From an uncultured Alphaproteobacteria bacterium (lineage in GTDB: Bacteria > Pseudomonadota > Alphaproteobacteria > RF32 > CAG-239): a stretch of DNA of 64,000 nucleotides. The stretch is taken from NCBI GenBank assembly GCA_934254585.1, contig CAKQLF010000008.1:11364-75363 (forward strand), given 5' to 3'. This document shows positions 17,023-26,241 of the stretch, piece by piece; within the stretch, counting starts at the first letter, position 1; every line of letters begins with the position of its first letter. A program made the translations under genes and the position numbers. The notes below the pieces were generated by a model that saw only the letters and a program-made list of their open reading frames with translations, searched no databases and was not told the origin of the DNA.

Positions 17023-20000
17023 ATGAATAATGAAATAATGAATATGTTTAATCAGCAGCAACCGGCAACGGAAGAAAATTTTGATGAAATCAAGATTTCG
17101 ATTGCTTCTCCTGAACAAATTCGTTCGTGGTCTTATGGTGAAGTTAAAAAGCCAGAAACCATTAACTATAGAACATTTAAACCAGAAAAAGATGGTTTGT
17201 TCTGCGCTCGCATTTTTGGTCCGGTGAAGGATTATGAGTGCTTGTGCGGTAAATATAAACGTATGAAATATCGTGGTATTGTCTGCGAAAAATGCGGTGT
17301 GGAAGTCACTTTATCTAAAGTGCGTCGCGAGAGGATGGGACACATTGAGTTGGCCGCTCCGGTTGCACACATTTGGTTTTTGAAGTCTTTGCCGTCACGC
17401 ATTTCCGTGTTGACCGGTATTCCGATGAAAGCTTTGGAGCGCGTTTTGTACTTTGAAAGCTATGTTGTGATTGAACCGGGATTGACACCGTTAACAGTTA
17501 ATCAGCTGTTGACCGAAGACGAATATCAAGATGCAATTGATCAATATGGCGAAGATTCATTTAGAGCAGGTATTGGTGCCGAAGCTTTGCGGGAAATTCT
17601 TTCTAATATTGACTTGGAAGCTGAGCGCGCCACAATGCGTGCTGAATTGAAAGACACTACTTCGGAAGCAAAACGCAAAAATTTGGTAAAACGTTTGAAA
17701 TTGGTTGAAGCATTCTTGGAATCCAACACCAAACCGGAATGGATGATTCTGACTGTGTTGCCGGTTATTCCACCTGATTTGCGTCCGTTGGTTCCATTGG
17801 ACGGCGGCCGTTTTGCAACTTCGGATTTGAACGATTTGTATCGCCGTGTGATTAATCGTAACAATCGTTTGAAGAGATTGTTGGAATTGCACGCTCCGGA
17901 TATTATTATCCGCAATGAAAAACGTATGCTGCAAGAATCTGTTGACGCTTTGTTTGATAATGGTCGTCGCGGTCGTGCTATTACCGGCACCAGCAAGCGT
18001 CCGCTTAAATCTTTGTCGGATATGCTTAAAGGTAAGCAAGGTCGTTTCCGTCAAAACTTGTTGGGTAAACGTGTTGACTATTCCGGCCGTTCGGTTATTA
18101 CCGTTGGTCCGGAACTGAAAATGCATCAATGCGGTTTGCCTAAGAAAATGGCTTTGGAATTGTTCAAACCATTTGTTTATGCAAAACTTGAAATGTATGG
18201 TATGGCCACAACAATTAAAGCTGCTAAACGTATGGTAGAAAAAGAACGTCCGGAAGTTTGGGATATCTTGGAAGAAGTTATTCGTGAACATCCGGTATTG
18301 CTGAACCGCGCGCCGACTTTGCACAGACTGGGTATTCAAGCGTATGAACCTGTTTTGGTTGAAGGTAAGGCTATTCACTTGCACCCGTTGGCTTGTACAG
18401 CGTTTAACGCCGACTTCGATGGTGACCAAATGGCCGTGCACGTTCCATTGTCTATTGAAGCACAGTTGGAAGCCCGCGTGTTGATGATGTCTTCAAACAA
18501 CATTTTGTCTCCGGCTTCCGGTAAGCCTATTATCGTGCCTTCTCAAGATATGGTATTGGGTATTTACTATTTGTCATACGATGCCGATGATATGTTGGGA
18601 CAAGGCAGTATATATGCCAGTCCGGAAGAATGTATGTTGGCTTTGAACGCCAAAGTGGTTGATATGCACGCTAAAATTAAGTGTCGTATGGATTATGTCG
18701 GCGATGATGGTAAATTACATCATGGTATTGTTGACACAACTCCGGGACGTTTGATAATTTCTGACATTTTACCAAGAAAAGACGGTAAATTGATTGAAGG
18801 TGTGCCGTTCTCGTTGGTAAACCGCTTGATGAAGAAAAAACAAATTTCGCAAATCATTGATGAAGTTTATCGTGTATGCGGCGGTAAAGAAACCTGTATT
18901 ATGGTTGATAAAATTATGGGTATGGGTTATAAATACGCTTGCTTGTCCGGTATTTCATTTGGTAAAGATGATTTGATTGTTCCGGCTTCTAAGGAAAAAT
19001 TGATTGCCGAAACATCGGCTCAAGTTAAAGAATTTGAACAACAATATCAAAATGGTTTGATTACCAAAGGCGAAAAATATAACAAAGTGGTGGATATTTG
19101 GGCTGCCTGCACGGATAAAGTTGCTGATGAGATGATGAAGAACATTTCTAAAGCTGACCACGGTTATTATAACTCCGTATTTATGATGGCGGATTCCGGA
19201 GCCCGCGGTAGTGCCGCACAAATGCGCCAATTGGCCGGTATGCGTGGTTTGATGGCTAAACCGTCTGGTGAAATTATCGAACAACCGATTATTTCTAACT
19301 TTAAAGAAGGTTTGACCGTGTCTGAGTACTTCAACTCTACCCACGGTGCTCGTAAAGGTTTGGCCGATACCGCTTTGAAAACAGCTAACGCCGGTTATTT
19401 GACTCGTCGTTTGGTTGATGTCGGTCAAGATGTGGTAATCACGGAAACAGATTGCGGTACGGAACGCGGCATTATTGTTCGTCCGGTGGTTGACGGTGGT
19501 AACGTTATTGCTTCTATTGGTGAAAGAATCTTAGGCCGTACGGCTCAAGAAGATATCTTGCACCCTGAAACCGGAGAGGTTTTGGTTACAAAAGGCAAGC
19601 TGATTGACGAAGCTGACGTTGAAAAAGTTGAAAAAGCCGGTGTTGAACAAGTTAAAATTCGTTCAGTATTAACTTGCGAATGTGAAAACGGTGTTTGCGC
19701 CGCTTGTTATGGACGTGACTTGGCTCGTGGTAATCAGGTTAACATTGGCGAAGCTGTCGGCGTTATTGCTGCTCAGTCTATCGGTGAGCCTGGTACACAA
19801 TTGACATTGCGTACATTCCACATTGGTGGTGCGGCCTCTAAATCTGCCGAACAGGCGAGTATTGAAGTTCCGTTTGCCGGTATTTTGAAATTGGAAAATG
19901 GTCACACTGTTACCAATGCGGATAATCATTTGATTATTTTGTCACGCAACTGTGATATCGTTATTCAAGACGCGCAAGGCCGTGAAAAATCTCGTCACCA

Positions 20001-21219
20001 CGTTCCTTATGGTGCTAAAGTTTTGGTTCAGGAAGGCGTGGAAGTGGCTAAAGGTCAAAAGATTGCCGAGTGGGATCCGTTTATGGTTCCGGTTATTTCA
20101 GAAAAAGCCGGCCGTGCTCAATTAGTTGATTTGTTGCCAAACGTATCTGTAAAAGAAAATATGGATGAAACAACCGGTATTTCTTCTAAAATCGTTATTG
20201 ATTGGCAATCCGGACCATCTTCTAACGCTAGCTTGAAACCAAGCATTACGTTGAAAGATGAAAATGGTGATCCTGTAACATACGACTCCGGTAAGGAAGT
20301 GCGTTATTACCTGTCGGTTGACGCAGTGTTGAATGTTGATAACGGTGATGAAATCAAAGTTGGTGACATTATCGCTCGTATTCCGAGAGAAAGCACAAAA
20401 ACAAAAGATATTACCGGTGGTTTGCCTCGTGTGGCTGAATTGTTTGAAGCGCGTCGTCCAAAGGATCCGGCTGTCATTTCTGATATTGATGGTATGGTTG
20501 AATATGGTAAAGACTATAAAGCTAAACAACGTATTACGGTTATTCCAAACGAAGGAAACCCTATTGAATATCTGATTCCAAAGGGGCGTCGTTTGGTGGT
20601 TCAAGATGGTGATATTGTTAAGAAAGGTGATATGCTTGTAGAGGGTACACCGGCTCCGCACGATATTTTGCGCGTTTTGGGCGTTGAAAAATTAGCCGAA
20701 TATTTAGTTCAAGAAGTTCAGGCTGTTTACCGTCTGCAAGGTGTGGCTATCAACGATAAGCACATTGAAGTGATTGTATCTCAAATGTTGCGTAAAGTTG
20801 AAATTACCGCTCCTGGCGATACAACATTCTTGGTTGGTGAACAAGTTGACCGTGACGTCTTCGAAAATGAAAATAATAAGGTAATGAAAGAAGGCGGACA
20901 GCCGGCTGTGGCCGATCCAATCCTTTTGGGTATTACTAAGGCTTCATTGCAGACCAAATCGTTTATTTCTGCCGCTTCATTCCAAGAGACAACTCGTGTC
21001 TTGACCGAGGCCGCTGTAGAAGGCAAGGTGGATAAATTATCCGGCTTGAAAGAAAACGTAATTGTGGGTCGTTTGATTCCTGCCGGTACAGGTAATGTGT
21101 TGCGTTCTTTGCGTCGTGTAGCCGCTCAAAATGACAAGGAAATCCTTGCTATGAGAGAAGCTCAAACCGCAGAAGATGGAAATACGGCATTAGAAAATAA
21201 TGCAGAACCGGCTGAGTAA
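17023..21219 (+). CDS. rpoC: DNA-directed RNA polymerase subunit beta'
   Basis: The 1398-residue protein is full-length RpoC. It has the N-terminal zinc ribbon ([20 protein letters not shown]), the catalytic magnesium motif [12 protein letters not shown], the bridge and trigger regions ([36 protein letters not shown]), and the second zinc site [15 protein letters not shown]. The C-terminal tail after the conserved [12 protein letters not shown] is short and acidic. The last 22 codons and the DNA after them are duplicated twice downstream (22037-22110 and 24068-24141). Confidence 0.98.
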   Translation: MNNEIMNMFNQQQPATEENFDEIKISIASPEQIRSWSYGEVKKPETINYRTFKPEKDGLFCARIFGPVKDYECLCGKYKRMKYRGIVCEKCGVEVTLSKVRRERMGHIELAAPVAHIWFLKSLPSRISVLTGIPMKALERVLYFESYVVIEPGLTPLTVNQLLTEDEYQDAIDQYGEDSFRAGIGAEALREILSNIDLEAERATMRAELKDTTSEAKRKNLVKRLKLVEAFLESNTKPEWMILTVLPVIPPDLRPLVPLDGGRFATSDLNDLYRRVINRNNRLKRLLELHAPDIIIRNEKRMLQESVDALFDNGRRGRAITGTSKRPLKSLSDMLKGKQGRFRQNLLGKRVDYSGRSVITVGPELKMHQCGLPKKMALELFKPFVYAKLEMYGMATTIKAAKRMVEKERPEVWDILEEVIREHPVLLNRAPTLHRLGIQAYEPVLVEGKAIHLHPLACTAFNADFDGDQMAVHVPLSIEAQLEARVLMMSSNNILSPASGKPIIVPSQDMVLGIYYLSYDADDMLGQGSIYASPEECMLALNAKVVDMHAKIKCRMDYVGDDGKLHHGIVDTTPGRLIISDILPRKDGKLIEGVPFSLVNRLMKKKQISQIIDEVYRVCGGKETCIMVDKIMGMGYKYACLSGISFGKDDLIVPASKEKLIAETSAQVKEFEQQYQNGLITKGEKYNKVVDIWAACTDKVADEMMKNISKADHGYYNSVFMMADSGARGSAAQMRQLAGMRGLMAKPSGEIIEQPIISNFKEGLTVSEYFNSTHGARKGLADTALKTANAGYLTRRLVDVGQDVVITETDCGTERGIIVRPVVDGGNVIASIGERILGRTAQEDILHPETGEVLVTKGKLIDEADVEKVEKAGVEQVKIRSVLTCECENGVCAACYGRDLARGNQVNIGEAVGVIAAQSIGEPGTQLTLRTFHIGGAASKSAEQASIEVPFAGILKLENGHTVTNADNHLIILSRNCDIVIQDAQGREKSRHHVPYGAKVLVQEGVEVAKGQKIAEWDPFMVPVISEKAGRAQLVDLLPNVSVKENMDETTGISSKIVIDWQSGPSSNASLKPSITLKDENGDPVTYDSGKEVRYYLSVDAVLNVDNGDEIKVGDIIARIPRESTKTKDITGGLPRVAELFEARRPKDPAVISDIDGMVEYGKDYKAKQRITVIPNEGNPIEYLIPKGRRLVVQDGDIVKKGDMLVEGTPAPHDILRVLGVEKLAEYLVQEVQAVYRLQGVAINDKHIEVIVSQMLRKVEITAPGDTTFLVGEQVDRDVFENENNKVMKEGGQPAVADPILLGITKASLQTKSFISAASFQETTRVLTEAAVEGKVDKLSGLKENVIVGRLIPAGTGNVLRSLRRVAAQNDKEILAMREAQTAEDGNTALENNAEPAE

Positions 21220-21227
21220 TAAAGCTT
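21154..21227 (+). repeat. rpoC 3'-end segment, original copy of a duplicated module
   Basis: These 74 bases, the last rpoC codons plus AATAAAGCTT, recur with one substitution (CCG to TCG) at 22037-22110 and 24068-24141. Each copy is followed by the same promoter and signal-peptide start module. Confidence 0.95.
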
Positions 21228-21233
21228 GTTTCT

Positions 21234-21283
21234 AACACAAAAAGGCTTTCTTGTTCATTGAATAAGAAAGCTTTTTTTGTGTT
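21234..21283 (+). terminator. Rho-independent terminator of rpoBC
   Basis: AACACAAAAAGGCTTTCTT pairs with AAGAAAGCTTTTTTTGTGTT around an 11-base loop, an extended stem with an embedded T run. The duplicated rpoC tails at 22037 and 24068 keep only the right arm. Confidence 0.85.
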
Positions 21284-21290
21284 AAATCTC

Positions 21291-21318
21291 TTGACTTTGA
21301 CAGTGTTGAAATTATACT
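21291..21318 (+). promoter_or_regulatory. Promoter of secreted-protein gene A
   Basis: TTGACT (21291-21296) and TATACT (21313-21318) are 16 bp apart. The same TTGACT-16-TATNNT arrangement precedes the other three copies, at 22128, 23627 and 24158. Confidence 0.7.
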
Positions 21319-21346
21319 AAAAACAATTAAAAGGGGAATATCAGAT

Positions 21347-21790
21347 ATGAAAAAGGTGTTGTTGATTTTATTGTCATTTTTGTATGTTAGTAAAGTGGCG
21401 TTAGCGGAAGAATTAAATATTAATAAATATAAGCAAGTATTGAAACAATGTTATAATAATTTTGAACAGGATGAAAAGCGTTGTTCAGATTGGAATTCAA
21501 GATGTTTTAATCAGCTTTTGGCGGAGCAAGAAAAACTGCAGAAATGTTATCAGAAAGTTGCTGTTAGTATTTTTACGAAATTTTATGATTTATCAAATGA
21601 AGATGCTATGCAAAAATTTGATAATTATAAAAATTTTTTACAGATTGAGTATAAGTTTATTTATAGTGATTCAATTTATTGTAAGAAAAATAATTGTGGC
21701 ATAGCACCGAATTTATATAGTGAATATGCCACAAGTCAAGGTTTATATAATTATATTAATAAAACAATAAATTATATTGAAAATCAATAA
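21347..21790 (+). CDS. Small secreted cysteine-containing protein A (array member)
   Basis: The 147-residue product has a Sec signal peptide (MKKVLLILLSFLYVSKVALA). The mature part is helical and has six cysteines, ending in a YCKKNNCGIAPN motif. Similar spacing (YCxxxCGIMP) occurs in protein B, so they belong to one family that I cannot name. AAGGGG precedes the ATG. The 5' end, from the promoter to signal-peptide codon 22, is nearly identical to the pseudogene at 23683. The function is unknown; export to the periplasm or beyond is likely. Confidence 0.7.
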   Translation: MKKVLLILLSFLYVSKVALAEELNINKYKQVLKQCYNNFEQDEKRCSDWNSRCFNQLLAEQEKLQKCYQKVAVSIFTKFYDLSNEDAMQKFDNYKNFLQIEYKFIYSDSIYCKKNNCGIAPNLYSEYATSQGLYNYINKTINYIENQ

Positions 21791-21804
21791 GTATTGCTTC
21801 TTCT

Positions 21805-21892
21805 TATTCAGCCTTATGCCGAGGAGGGGAAAGTTTTGTCAGACATACTGAAACGTCTGATTTATATGAATAATGTGAAAGACGGATACTAA
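21805..21892 (+). pseudogene. 3' fragment of a protein B paralogue
   Basis: The DNA repeats the last 27-28 codons of the 22184 gene (ending LIYMNNVKDGY and a stop) with a few substitutions, but lacks the rest of the gene. It is followed by the same convergent minus-strand gene end as at 22915. Confidence 0.8.
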
Positions 21893-22036
21893 TCAGAGAT
21901 TTTTAATCCAACGCATTTTTCAAAGTCATCAATATCTTTATATATAACATTTGCTTCAGGTGTGCTTTTACTGAAATATCTTTTGACATTGTATCGTTCG
22001 TTATAGATGAGGTTAATAATATCCTCATTGCTAAGA
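21889..22036 (-). pseudogene. 3' fragment of a paralogue of the 22915-23535 gene
   Basis: Translated on the minus strand, it reads through RYNVKRYFSKSTPEANVIY and ends DDFEKCVGLKISD, the same C-terminus as the intact gene at 22915. It is cut off at 22036, where the duplicated rpoC tail begins. Confidence 0.75.
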
Positions 22037-22110
22037 AGAGAAGCTCAAACCGCAGAAGATGGAAATACGGCATTAGAAAATAATGCAGAATCGGCTGAGT
22101 AATAAAGCTT
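22037..22110 (+). repeat. Duplicated rpoC 3'-end segment, copy 2
   Basis: It matches 21154-21227 over 74 bases with one substitution. It is then joined directly to the right arm of the rpoC terminator (22111 on), so the terminator hairpin is lost. Confidence 0.95.
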
Positions 22111-22127
22111 TTTTTGTGTTAAATCTC

Positions 22128-22155
22128 TTGACTTTATTTATATTAAAATTATTAT
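22128..22155 (+). promoter_or_regulatory. Promoter of secreted-protein gene B
   Basis: TTGACT (22128-22133), 16 bp, TATTAT (22150-22155). It belongs to the copied 5' module. Confidence 0.65.
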
Positions 22156-22183
22156 AAAAACAATTAAAAGAGGAATATTAGAT

Positions 22184-22918
22184 ATGAAAAAGGTGTTGTT
22201 GATTTTTTTATTGCTGTGTGGTAATAATACTTGGGCTGATGTTTGTTATGATATTGGCGAACAGACAGCTGAGAACGCTTTTAAGCTTATTCAACAGCAA
22301 AAAGAAATATATGAGTATTGTTCTCTTTGTGATAATGCCAAACCAATTATTATTCCTGTTCAAAATGTAGTTAAAGGAAGTCCTATATCAGTTAATAATA
22401 AGAAACTTGATTTGGTTCATACTTATTACAAAAATAAAGGTAAATTTATAAATTTAGGAGTTGCATCAGGCTGTATTAAAGCCGGAGAATATAATATTGC
22501 AGCAGAGTTGGCAGACTTGCCGGTTAAGCAGCCTACTGAAATAGATTATCGTCAAATAAGTCGGCAGCAAATGAAAGATATTTTTGATAAATGCAGTAAC
22601 TCAGCAAAAAGTGAAAAATCTACAATATCAGAAATAGAAAAACAAAATAAGCAAATAAATAATTGTTTGATTGAAGTTATCAAAACAGAAATTAAAAAGG
22701 GATTTGACAATAACCGGCAAGCTCAAATGTTTAGTTATTTGGAGCAAGTTCGTAAGTCTGTATTTAATTTCTATTACGGAATAGCAGCCGAGAGCAAATA
22801 TTGCAGTGGGGAATGCGGAATAATGCCAAGTATTCAGCCTTATGCCGAGGAGGGGAAAGTTTTGTCCGATATACTGGAACAGCTGATTTATATGAATAAT
22901 GTGAAAGACGGGTACTAA
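22184..22918 (+). CDS. Secreted cysteine-containing protein B (array member)
   Basis: The 244-residue product opens with a signal peptide (MKKVLLIFLLLCGNNTWA, cleaved before DVCYD). Its first eight codons and upstream DNA copy those of gene A. The mature part has eight cysteines, including CSLC and a C-terminal YCSGECGIMP motif preceded by helices. The segment around INNCLIEVIKTEIKK resembles the central part of proteins A and D. No known domain was recognised. It ends in a 4-base convergent overlap with the gene at 22915. A 3' fragment of a paralogue lies at 21805. Confidence 0.7.
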   Translation: MKKVLLIFLLLCGNNTWADVCYDIGEQTAENAFKLIQQQKEIYEYCSLCDNAKPIIIPVQNVVKGSPISVNNKKLDLVHTYYKNKGKFINLGVASGCIKAGEYNIAAELADLPVKQPTEIDYRQISRQQMKDIFDKCSNSAKSEKSTISEIEKQNKQINNCLIEVIKTEIKKGFDNNRQAQMFSYLEQVRKSVFNFYYGIAAESKYCSGECGIMPSIQPYAEEGKVLSDILEQLIYMNNVKDGY

Positions 22919-23535
22919 TCAGAGATTTTTAATCCAACGCATTTTTCAAAGTCATCAGTGGTATTTTGAGGAAAATATTTTTCAGAATAAACATTACCTG
23001 TTAGGCAGTGCAATTTATCATTATTCTCTAATAAGCAATTCATTTTAGATGAATATTGTGAACCGCGTGAATCTTTAACTAGGCAAGAACATTTTTCGCA
23101 TTCATTTACATCTACGGTTTTATAATATGTTCCACATAATTCAGTACGATATTCATTATTTTTATAATGGCTTAAAAGATATTCTTCATCTTTATGTATA
23201 TAACATTTTATATTATTTAAACTTTCGCCATCTATATTTTCACAGAAAAAACTTAAAATTTCTGTTTGTTTAGTTTGATTATTAGTAATTGTTCCAGAAC
23301 AGCCAGCTGTTCCGCAATCATCTTCGGAATGCAAAGGACTAAGCCTCCAGAAAACATCTACCGATAAAGAATATTGTTTATAAATTCCTGTATATTCGCT
23401 TTCTAATTCTGAATTATTTTGACTTAAAATACTAGCTTGTTTCAGAATAAATGGACCGCAAGGCCAATCTTGCGGCAAAGCATAAGCCTTACCGCAAAAT
23501 ATAACCGCAAATAAAATAATCAGACTATTTTTCAA
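22915..23535 (-). CDS. Secreted cysteine-rich protein of unknown function
   Basis: The 206-residue product has a signal peptide ending GKAYA. The mature part carries about fifteen cysteines, including CEKCSC and several spaced pairs, suggesting a disulfide-stabilised periplasmic or surface protein. The first codon is a TTG at 23535 without a clear Shine-Dalgarno site, so the start is uncertain. It is convergent with gene B. Its 3' end has been copied to 21889-22036. Confidence 0.65.
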   Translation of the reverse strand: MKNSLIILFAVIFCGKAYALPQDWPCGPFILKQASILSQNNSELESEYTGIYKQYSLSVDVFWRLSPLHSEDDCGTAGCSGTITNNQTKQTEILSFFCENIDGESLNNIKCYIHKDEEYLLSHYKNNEYRTELCGTYYKTVDVNECEKCSCLVKDSRGSQYSSKMNCLLENNDKLHCLTGNVYSEKYFPQNTTDDFEKCVGLKISD

Positions 23536-23626
23536 TTAATGTACTCTGTTTAGATTTATATTAAAATAAAAATATAATGAATTAGAAAAGAAAACAAGTA
23601 ATTTTTAGCGAGGCAAAATAAATCTC

Positions 23627-23654
23627 TTGACTTTATTTATATTAAAATTATACT
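23627..23654 (+). promoter_or_regulatory. Promoter of array copy C
   Basis: TTGACT (23627-23632), 16 bp, TATACT (23649-23654). It is intact although the gene behind it is broken. Confidence 0.6.
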
Positions 23655-23682
23655 AAAAACAATTAAAAAGGGAATATTTGAT

Positions 23683-23914
23683 ATGAAAAAGGTGTTGTTG
23701 ATTTTATTGTCATTTTTGTATGTTAGTAAAATGGCGTTAGCGGAAGAAATAGAGAAAACTAAGTTTGATAGTGTAGAGAAACAATTGGACATTGTATAAT
23801 AGAAAAGATACGGGAGTATTTGGTAGAGGAATAAACGATGCCGTTCTAGGACGTCGTTTTGAGGACATCCTAGAAGACATTTTGTACTATCAATCTACAT
23901 ATCATATTGATTAA
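23683..23914 (+). pseudogene. Frameshifted copy C of the secreted-protein family
   Basis: The ATG at 23683 and signal peptide (MKKVLLILLSFLYVSKMALA) match gene A with one substitution. The frame stops after 38 codons at 23799. A second frame beginning near 23782 stays open to 23914 and reads FGRGINDAVLGRRFEDILED, so a frameshift near 23780 probably broke a protein of about 75 residues. Even the combined reading is shorter than A, B and D. The short 38-residue product may still be made and exported. Confidence 0.65.
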
Positions 23915-24067
23915 GGATAGTTTTTTAATAATTCTTGTGCTTTTTTACATTCATCTAAAAATCGTTGTTTTATAGAATCTTGTACTTCAGGTGTGCTTTT
24001 ACGGAAATATCTTTTGACATTGTATCGTTCGTTATAGATGAAGTTAATAATATCCCCATTGCTAAGA
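23911..24067 (-). pseudogene. Second minus-strand gene fragment related to 21889-22036
   Basis: The minus frame shares RYNVKRYF.KSTPE with the fragment at 21889 but diverges before the stop (ending KKAQELLKNYP). Positions 23991-24067 match 21960-22036 closely, including the junction with the rpoC tail. The two fragments therefore descend from one rearranged ancestor. Confidence 0.65.
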
Positions 24068-24141
24068 AGAGAAGCTCAAACCGCAGAAGATGGAAATACG
24101 GCATTAGAAAATAATGCAGAATCGGCTGAGTAATAAAGCTT
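24068..24141 (+). repeat. Duplicated rpoC 3'-end segment, copy 3
   Basis: It is the same as copy 2, including the CCG to TCG change and the deleted terminator hairpin, with one T fewer in the run that follows. It was probably copied from copy 2 rather than from rpoC itself. Confidence 0.95.
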
Positions 24142-24157
24142 TTTTGTGTTAAATCTC

Positions 24158-24185
24158 TTGACTTTATTTATATTAAAATTATTAT
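24158..24185 (+). promoter_or_regulatory. Promoter of secreted-protein gene D
   Basis: TTGACT (24158-24163), 16 bp, TATTAT (24180-24185), identical to the gene B promoter. Confidence 0.65.
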
Positions 24186-24213
24186 AAAAACAATTAAAAG
24201 GGGAATATCAGAT

Positions 24214-24699
24214 ATGAAAAAGGTGTTGTTGATTTTAGGTGTGTGGTTGATTGGGATTAATTCTGCCGTGGCGGAAATTTATCACGGCATAGACATTGAT
24301 GAAGTATTTGCTATCAGTGATTGGAATAGCAAAGATGAAATTAAAGATATTATAGACGATTATACACTGATTTTAAAATATAATAAAGACCTAACAGAAT
24401 GTAGAAATGCTTATAAAATAGATTGTTTAAATGAGTTAACAAAAAAAATTATGGCTCATTTTTATAGTTTTAATTATGAAACTAATTTAAAAAATTATAA
24501 TAATTATGTTAAAGCAACTTTTGCTGCTTATGGGACTGTTTATTGTTTCGATAAATATGATATACCTTCAGGAACAATGTGTAATCAAGAAAATGAAGGG
24601 AAATCAATAGAAGTTATTACCGAGTATGTAAATAATCTTATATCTAGAGTAAATACTAAGATTTTGAATTATTATGGTTTTATTGCGAAATATGAATAA
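24214..24699 (+). CDS. Small secreted protein D (array member)
   Basis: The 161-residue product begins MKKVLLILGVWLIGINSAVA, a signal peptide whose first codons are identical to genes A-C. The mature part is helical. CRNAYKIDCLNELTKKIMAHFY aligns with the core of protein A, and a later YC...C pair replaces the YCxxxxCG motif. AAGGGG precedes the ATG. Upstream lie the copied promoter and rpoC tail. Function is unknown. Confidence 0.7.
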   Translation: MKKVLLILGVWLIGINSAVAEIYHGIDIDEVFAISDWNSKDEIKDIIDDYTLILKYNKDLTECRNAYKIDCLNELTKKIMAHFYSFNYETNLKNYNNYVKATFAAYGTVYCFDKYDIPSGTMCNQENEGKSIEVITEYVNNLISRVNTKILNYYGFIAKYE

Positions 24700-24706
24700 T
24701 AAAACG

Positions 24707-24738
24707 AAAAGACCTACAAATTAAATTGCAAGTCTTTT
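24707..24738. terminator. Weak bidirectional terminator-like hairpin
   Basis: AAAAGAC (24707-24713) pairs with GTCTTTT (24732-24738) across an 18-base AT-rich loop, between convergent genes. Confidence 0.4.
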
Positions 24739-24756
24739 CTTTATGGTAATTATATT

Positions 24757-25920
24757 TTAATAAGATATATGGTAACCATTTGTTCTTTTATCCCAACCAC
24801 GTCCATAATGTATATAATTAGGATTATTTCTATCATTTTCTTTTACAATATTTTTGTATTTTTGCAAAAAGTTTTCATAGTTAATATTTTTGAGTTTATT
24901 TAATGTGGTTTCTCCAATTATTGTTCCTCCTGGAGATATGTCTAAAGCTTGATGAGTTACTTTTATTGCATTTTGAGGGCTTGTGCGAATACCATAATCA
25001 AAAATAAATCCTTTAATTTCTTTTGGAAGTTTGTTTATTCCATTCCAATTCCAAATTTCATTGTATAATATTGCATTTGCTCGTTCTCTTGTTAGATTTG
25101 GGATGTCTTCATTGGGATGATATCTTTTAGATATACCCATATTAGTTTCACCACCTGGGTCATTTTTATCATAGATATATCCACCTTCATTTGGAATTGC
25201 ATATTCTTTTAAGGCTTGTTGATAAGTTGTATCATTTAACATCATATCAATATATTCTCTACTGAAACCGTTACCATATAAAGAATAATCTATGTTTTTA
25301 TTATTGATTTTATCGCTATTATTATCAATAGATTGAGCTTTTTTTTCATAAAAAGGAGTTTGATGATGTGAAACATTATTAAGTGTGGGTACTGGAGTTT
25401 TTATGTCATATTCAGAAATAGTACAAGTAGTTTTAGGTCTATTCCAAGAAAAAGTAGTTTGATTTTGCATTTTATTTGCTTCAGTGTTCCACGGAGTTGG
25501 TGTTTGGTTTAATGAAGTGTTGTTATTTTGTGTCAAGATATTATTTGACTGTCCGAAAGCCGTATTTTGTTGCTGGTTTGTCTGCGGAACTGGGGCTATT
25601 GTGCCAGAGTTCTGATACAGTCCATAGTTCTGATTTTTAAGCGAATTGGTGACGTTTTCAATATTATCACTGATGTTAGAGGTGCCGAAACCATAGTTAT
25701 TAGCCGGATTGCCGCCCCAAAAGTTGTTGCTGTACTGCGGATAGTCTTGCGTTATGCCTTGATTGTTGTAGTTTTTTATCAGTTCATTTTCCCGATTAGT
25801 TCTCGCCATTTGATAAGATATTTCATCTCGTAATGAAAAATTTCTGTGGTCAACGCCGTAAGAATCTATTTTGTTTTCACCATTTTCATAGCCTAATTGA
25901 GATTTAAAATTTCTGTACAT
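24757..25920 (-). CDS. GH108-family muramidase-like protein with Asn/Gln-rich N-terminus
   Basis: The start was set at the ATG at 25920, which has GGAG seven bases upstream. In the 387-residue product, residues 1 to about 230 are low-complexity and rich in Asn, Gln, Ser and Thr. The C-terminal part has the glycosyl hydrolase 108 signature: NEGGYIYDKNDPGGETNMGI, with catalytic Glu245. It continues through GISKRYHP and FIFDYGIRTSPQNAIK, matching the N-acetylmuramidase plus its C-terminal peptidoglycan-binding lobe. It should cleave peptidoglycan. There is no Sec signal peptide, as is common for phage-type endolysins or effectors. No other phage gene is present. Confidence 0.8.
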   Translation of the reverse strand: MYRNFKSQLGYENGENKIDSYGVDHRNFSLRDEISYQMARTNRENELIKNYNNQGITQDYPQYSNNFWGGNPANNYGFGTSNISDNIENVTNSLKNQNYGLYQNSGTIAPVPQTNQQQNTAFGQSNNILTQNNNTSLNQTPTPWNTEANKMQNQTTFSWNRPKTTCTISEYDIKTPVPTLNNVSHHQTPFYEKKAQSIDNNSDKINNKNIDYSLYGNGFSREYIDMMLNDTTYQQALKEYAIPNEGGYIYDKNDPGGETNMGISKRYHPNEDIPNLTRERANAILYNEIWNWNGINKLPKEIKGFIFDYGIRTSPQNAIKVTHQALDISPGGTIIGETTLNKLKNINYENFLQKYKNIVKENDRNNPNYIHYGRGWDKRTNGYHISY

Positions 25921-26145
25921 ATTTTTCTCCAAATTTTATTGTTTTTAGCTTATTAAATAATTTATTTCTTATTACATACGCGTGCAAAATTAAACCGCAA
26001 AGCCTTAATAAGCCGCAATTATAAAACAAAATAAATTATTTTAATGTGGTATTGTTATCATAAATATCTTTTAAAGTCAAGTTTAAAATAAGAAATAAAT
26101 TATAATTGTATTAAAATTATTATTCATAGTAAATAAAAAAAGTGC
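25921..26145. other. AT-rich non-coding stretch between divergent genes
   Basis: I see no gene, repeat or hairpin in this 225-bp stretch. It must hold the control region of the muramidase gene, but no promoter stands out. Confidence 0.4.
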
Positions 26146-26173
26146 TTTACATTTAGAAAAAGTGTGTTATAAG
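26146..26173 (+). promoter_or_regulatory. Promoter of the rimP-nusA-infB operon
   Basis: TTTACA (26146-26151) and TATAAG (26168-26173) are 16 bp apart. The transcript would begin near 26180, upstream of the leader hairpin. Confidence 0.55.
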
Positions 26174-26200
26174 AATTGACAACAATAAAGAATTATAAGA

Positions 26201-26226
26201 GTGGAGCTGAAAAGCCCCGCTTTTTT
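26201..26226 (+). terminator. Attenuator-like hairpin in the rimP leader
   Basis: GTGG-A-GCT, a GAAA loop and AGC-C-CCGC form a stem with one mismatch, followed by six T residues. It lies between the promoter and the rimP Shine-Dalgarno site (AAAGGA at 26230). It could therefore terminate part of the transcription before the operon, a known way of controlling nusA operons. Confidence 0.65.
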
Positions 26227-26241
26227 GTTAAAGGAAATTAA

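Noticed and set aside
24757..25920. Muramidase as a marker of a prophage
   Set aside because: No capsid, tail, terminase, holin or integrase gene lies near it.
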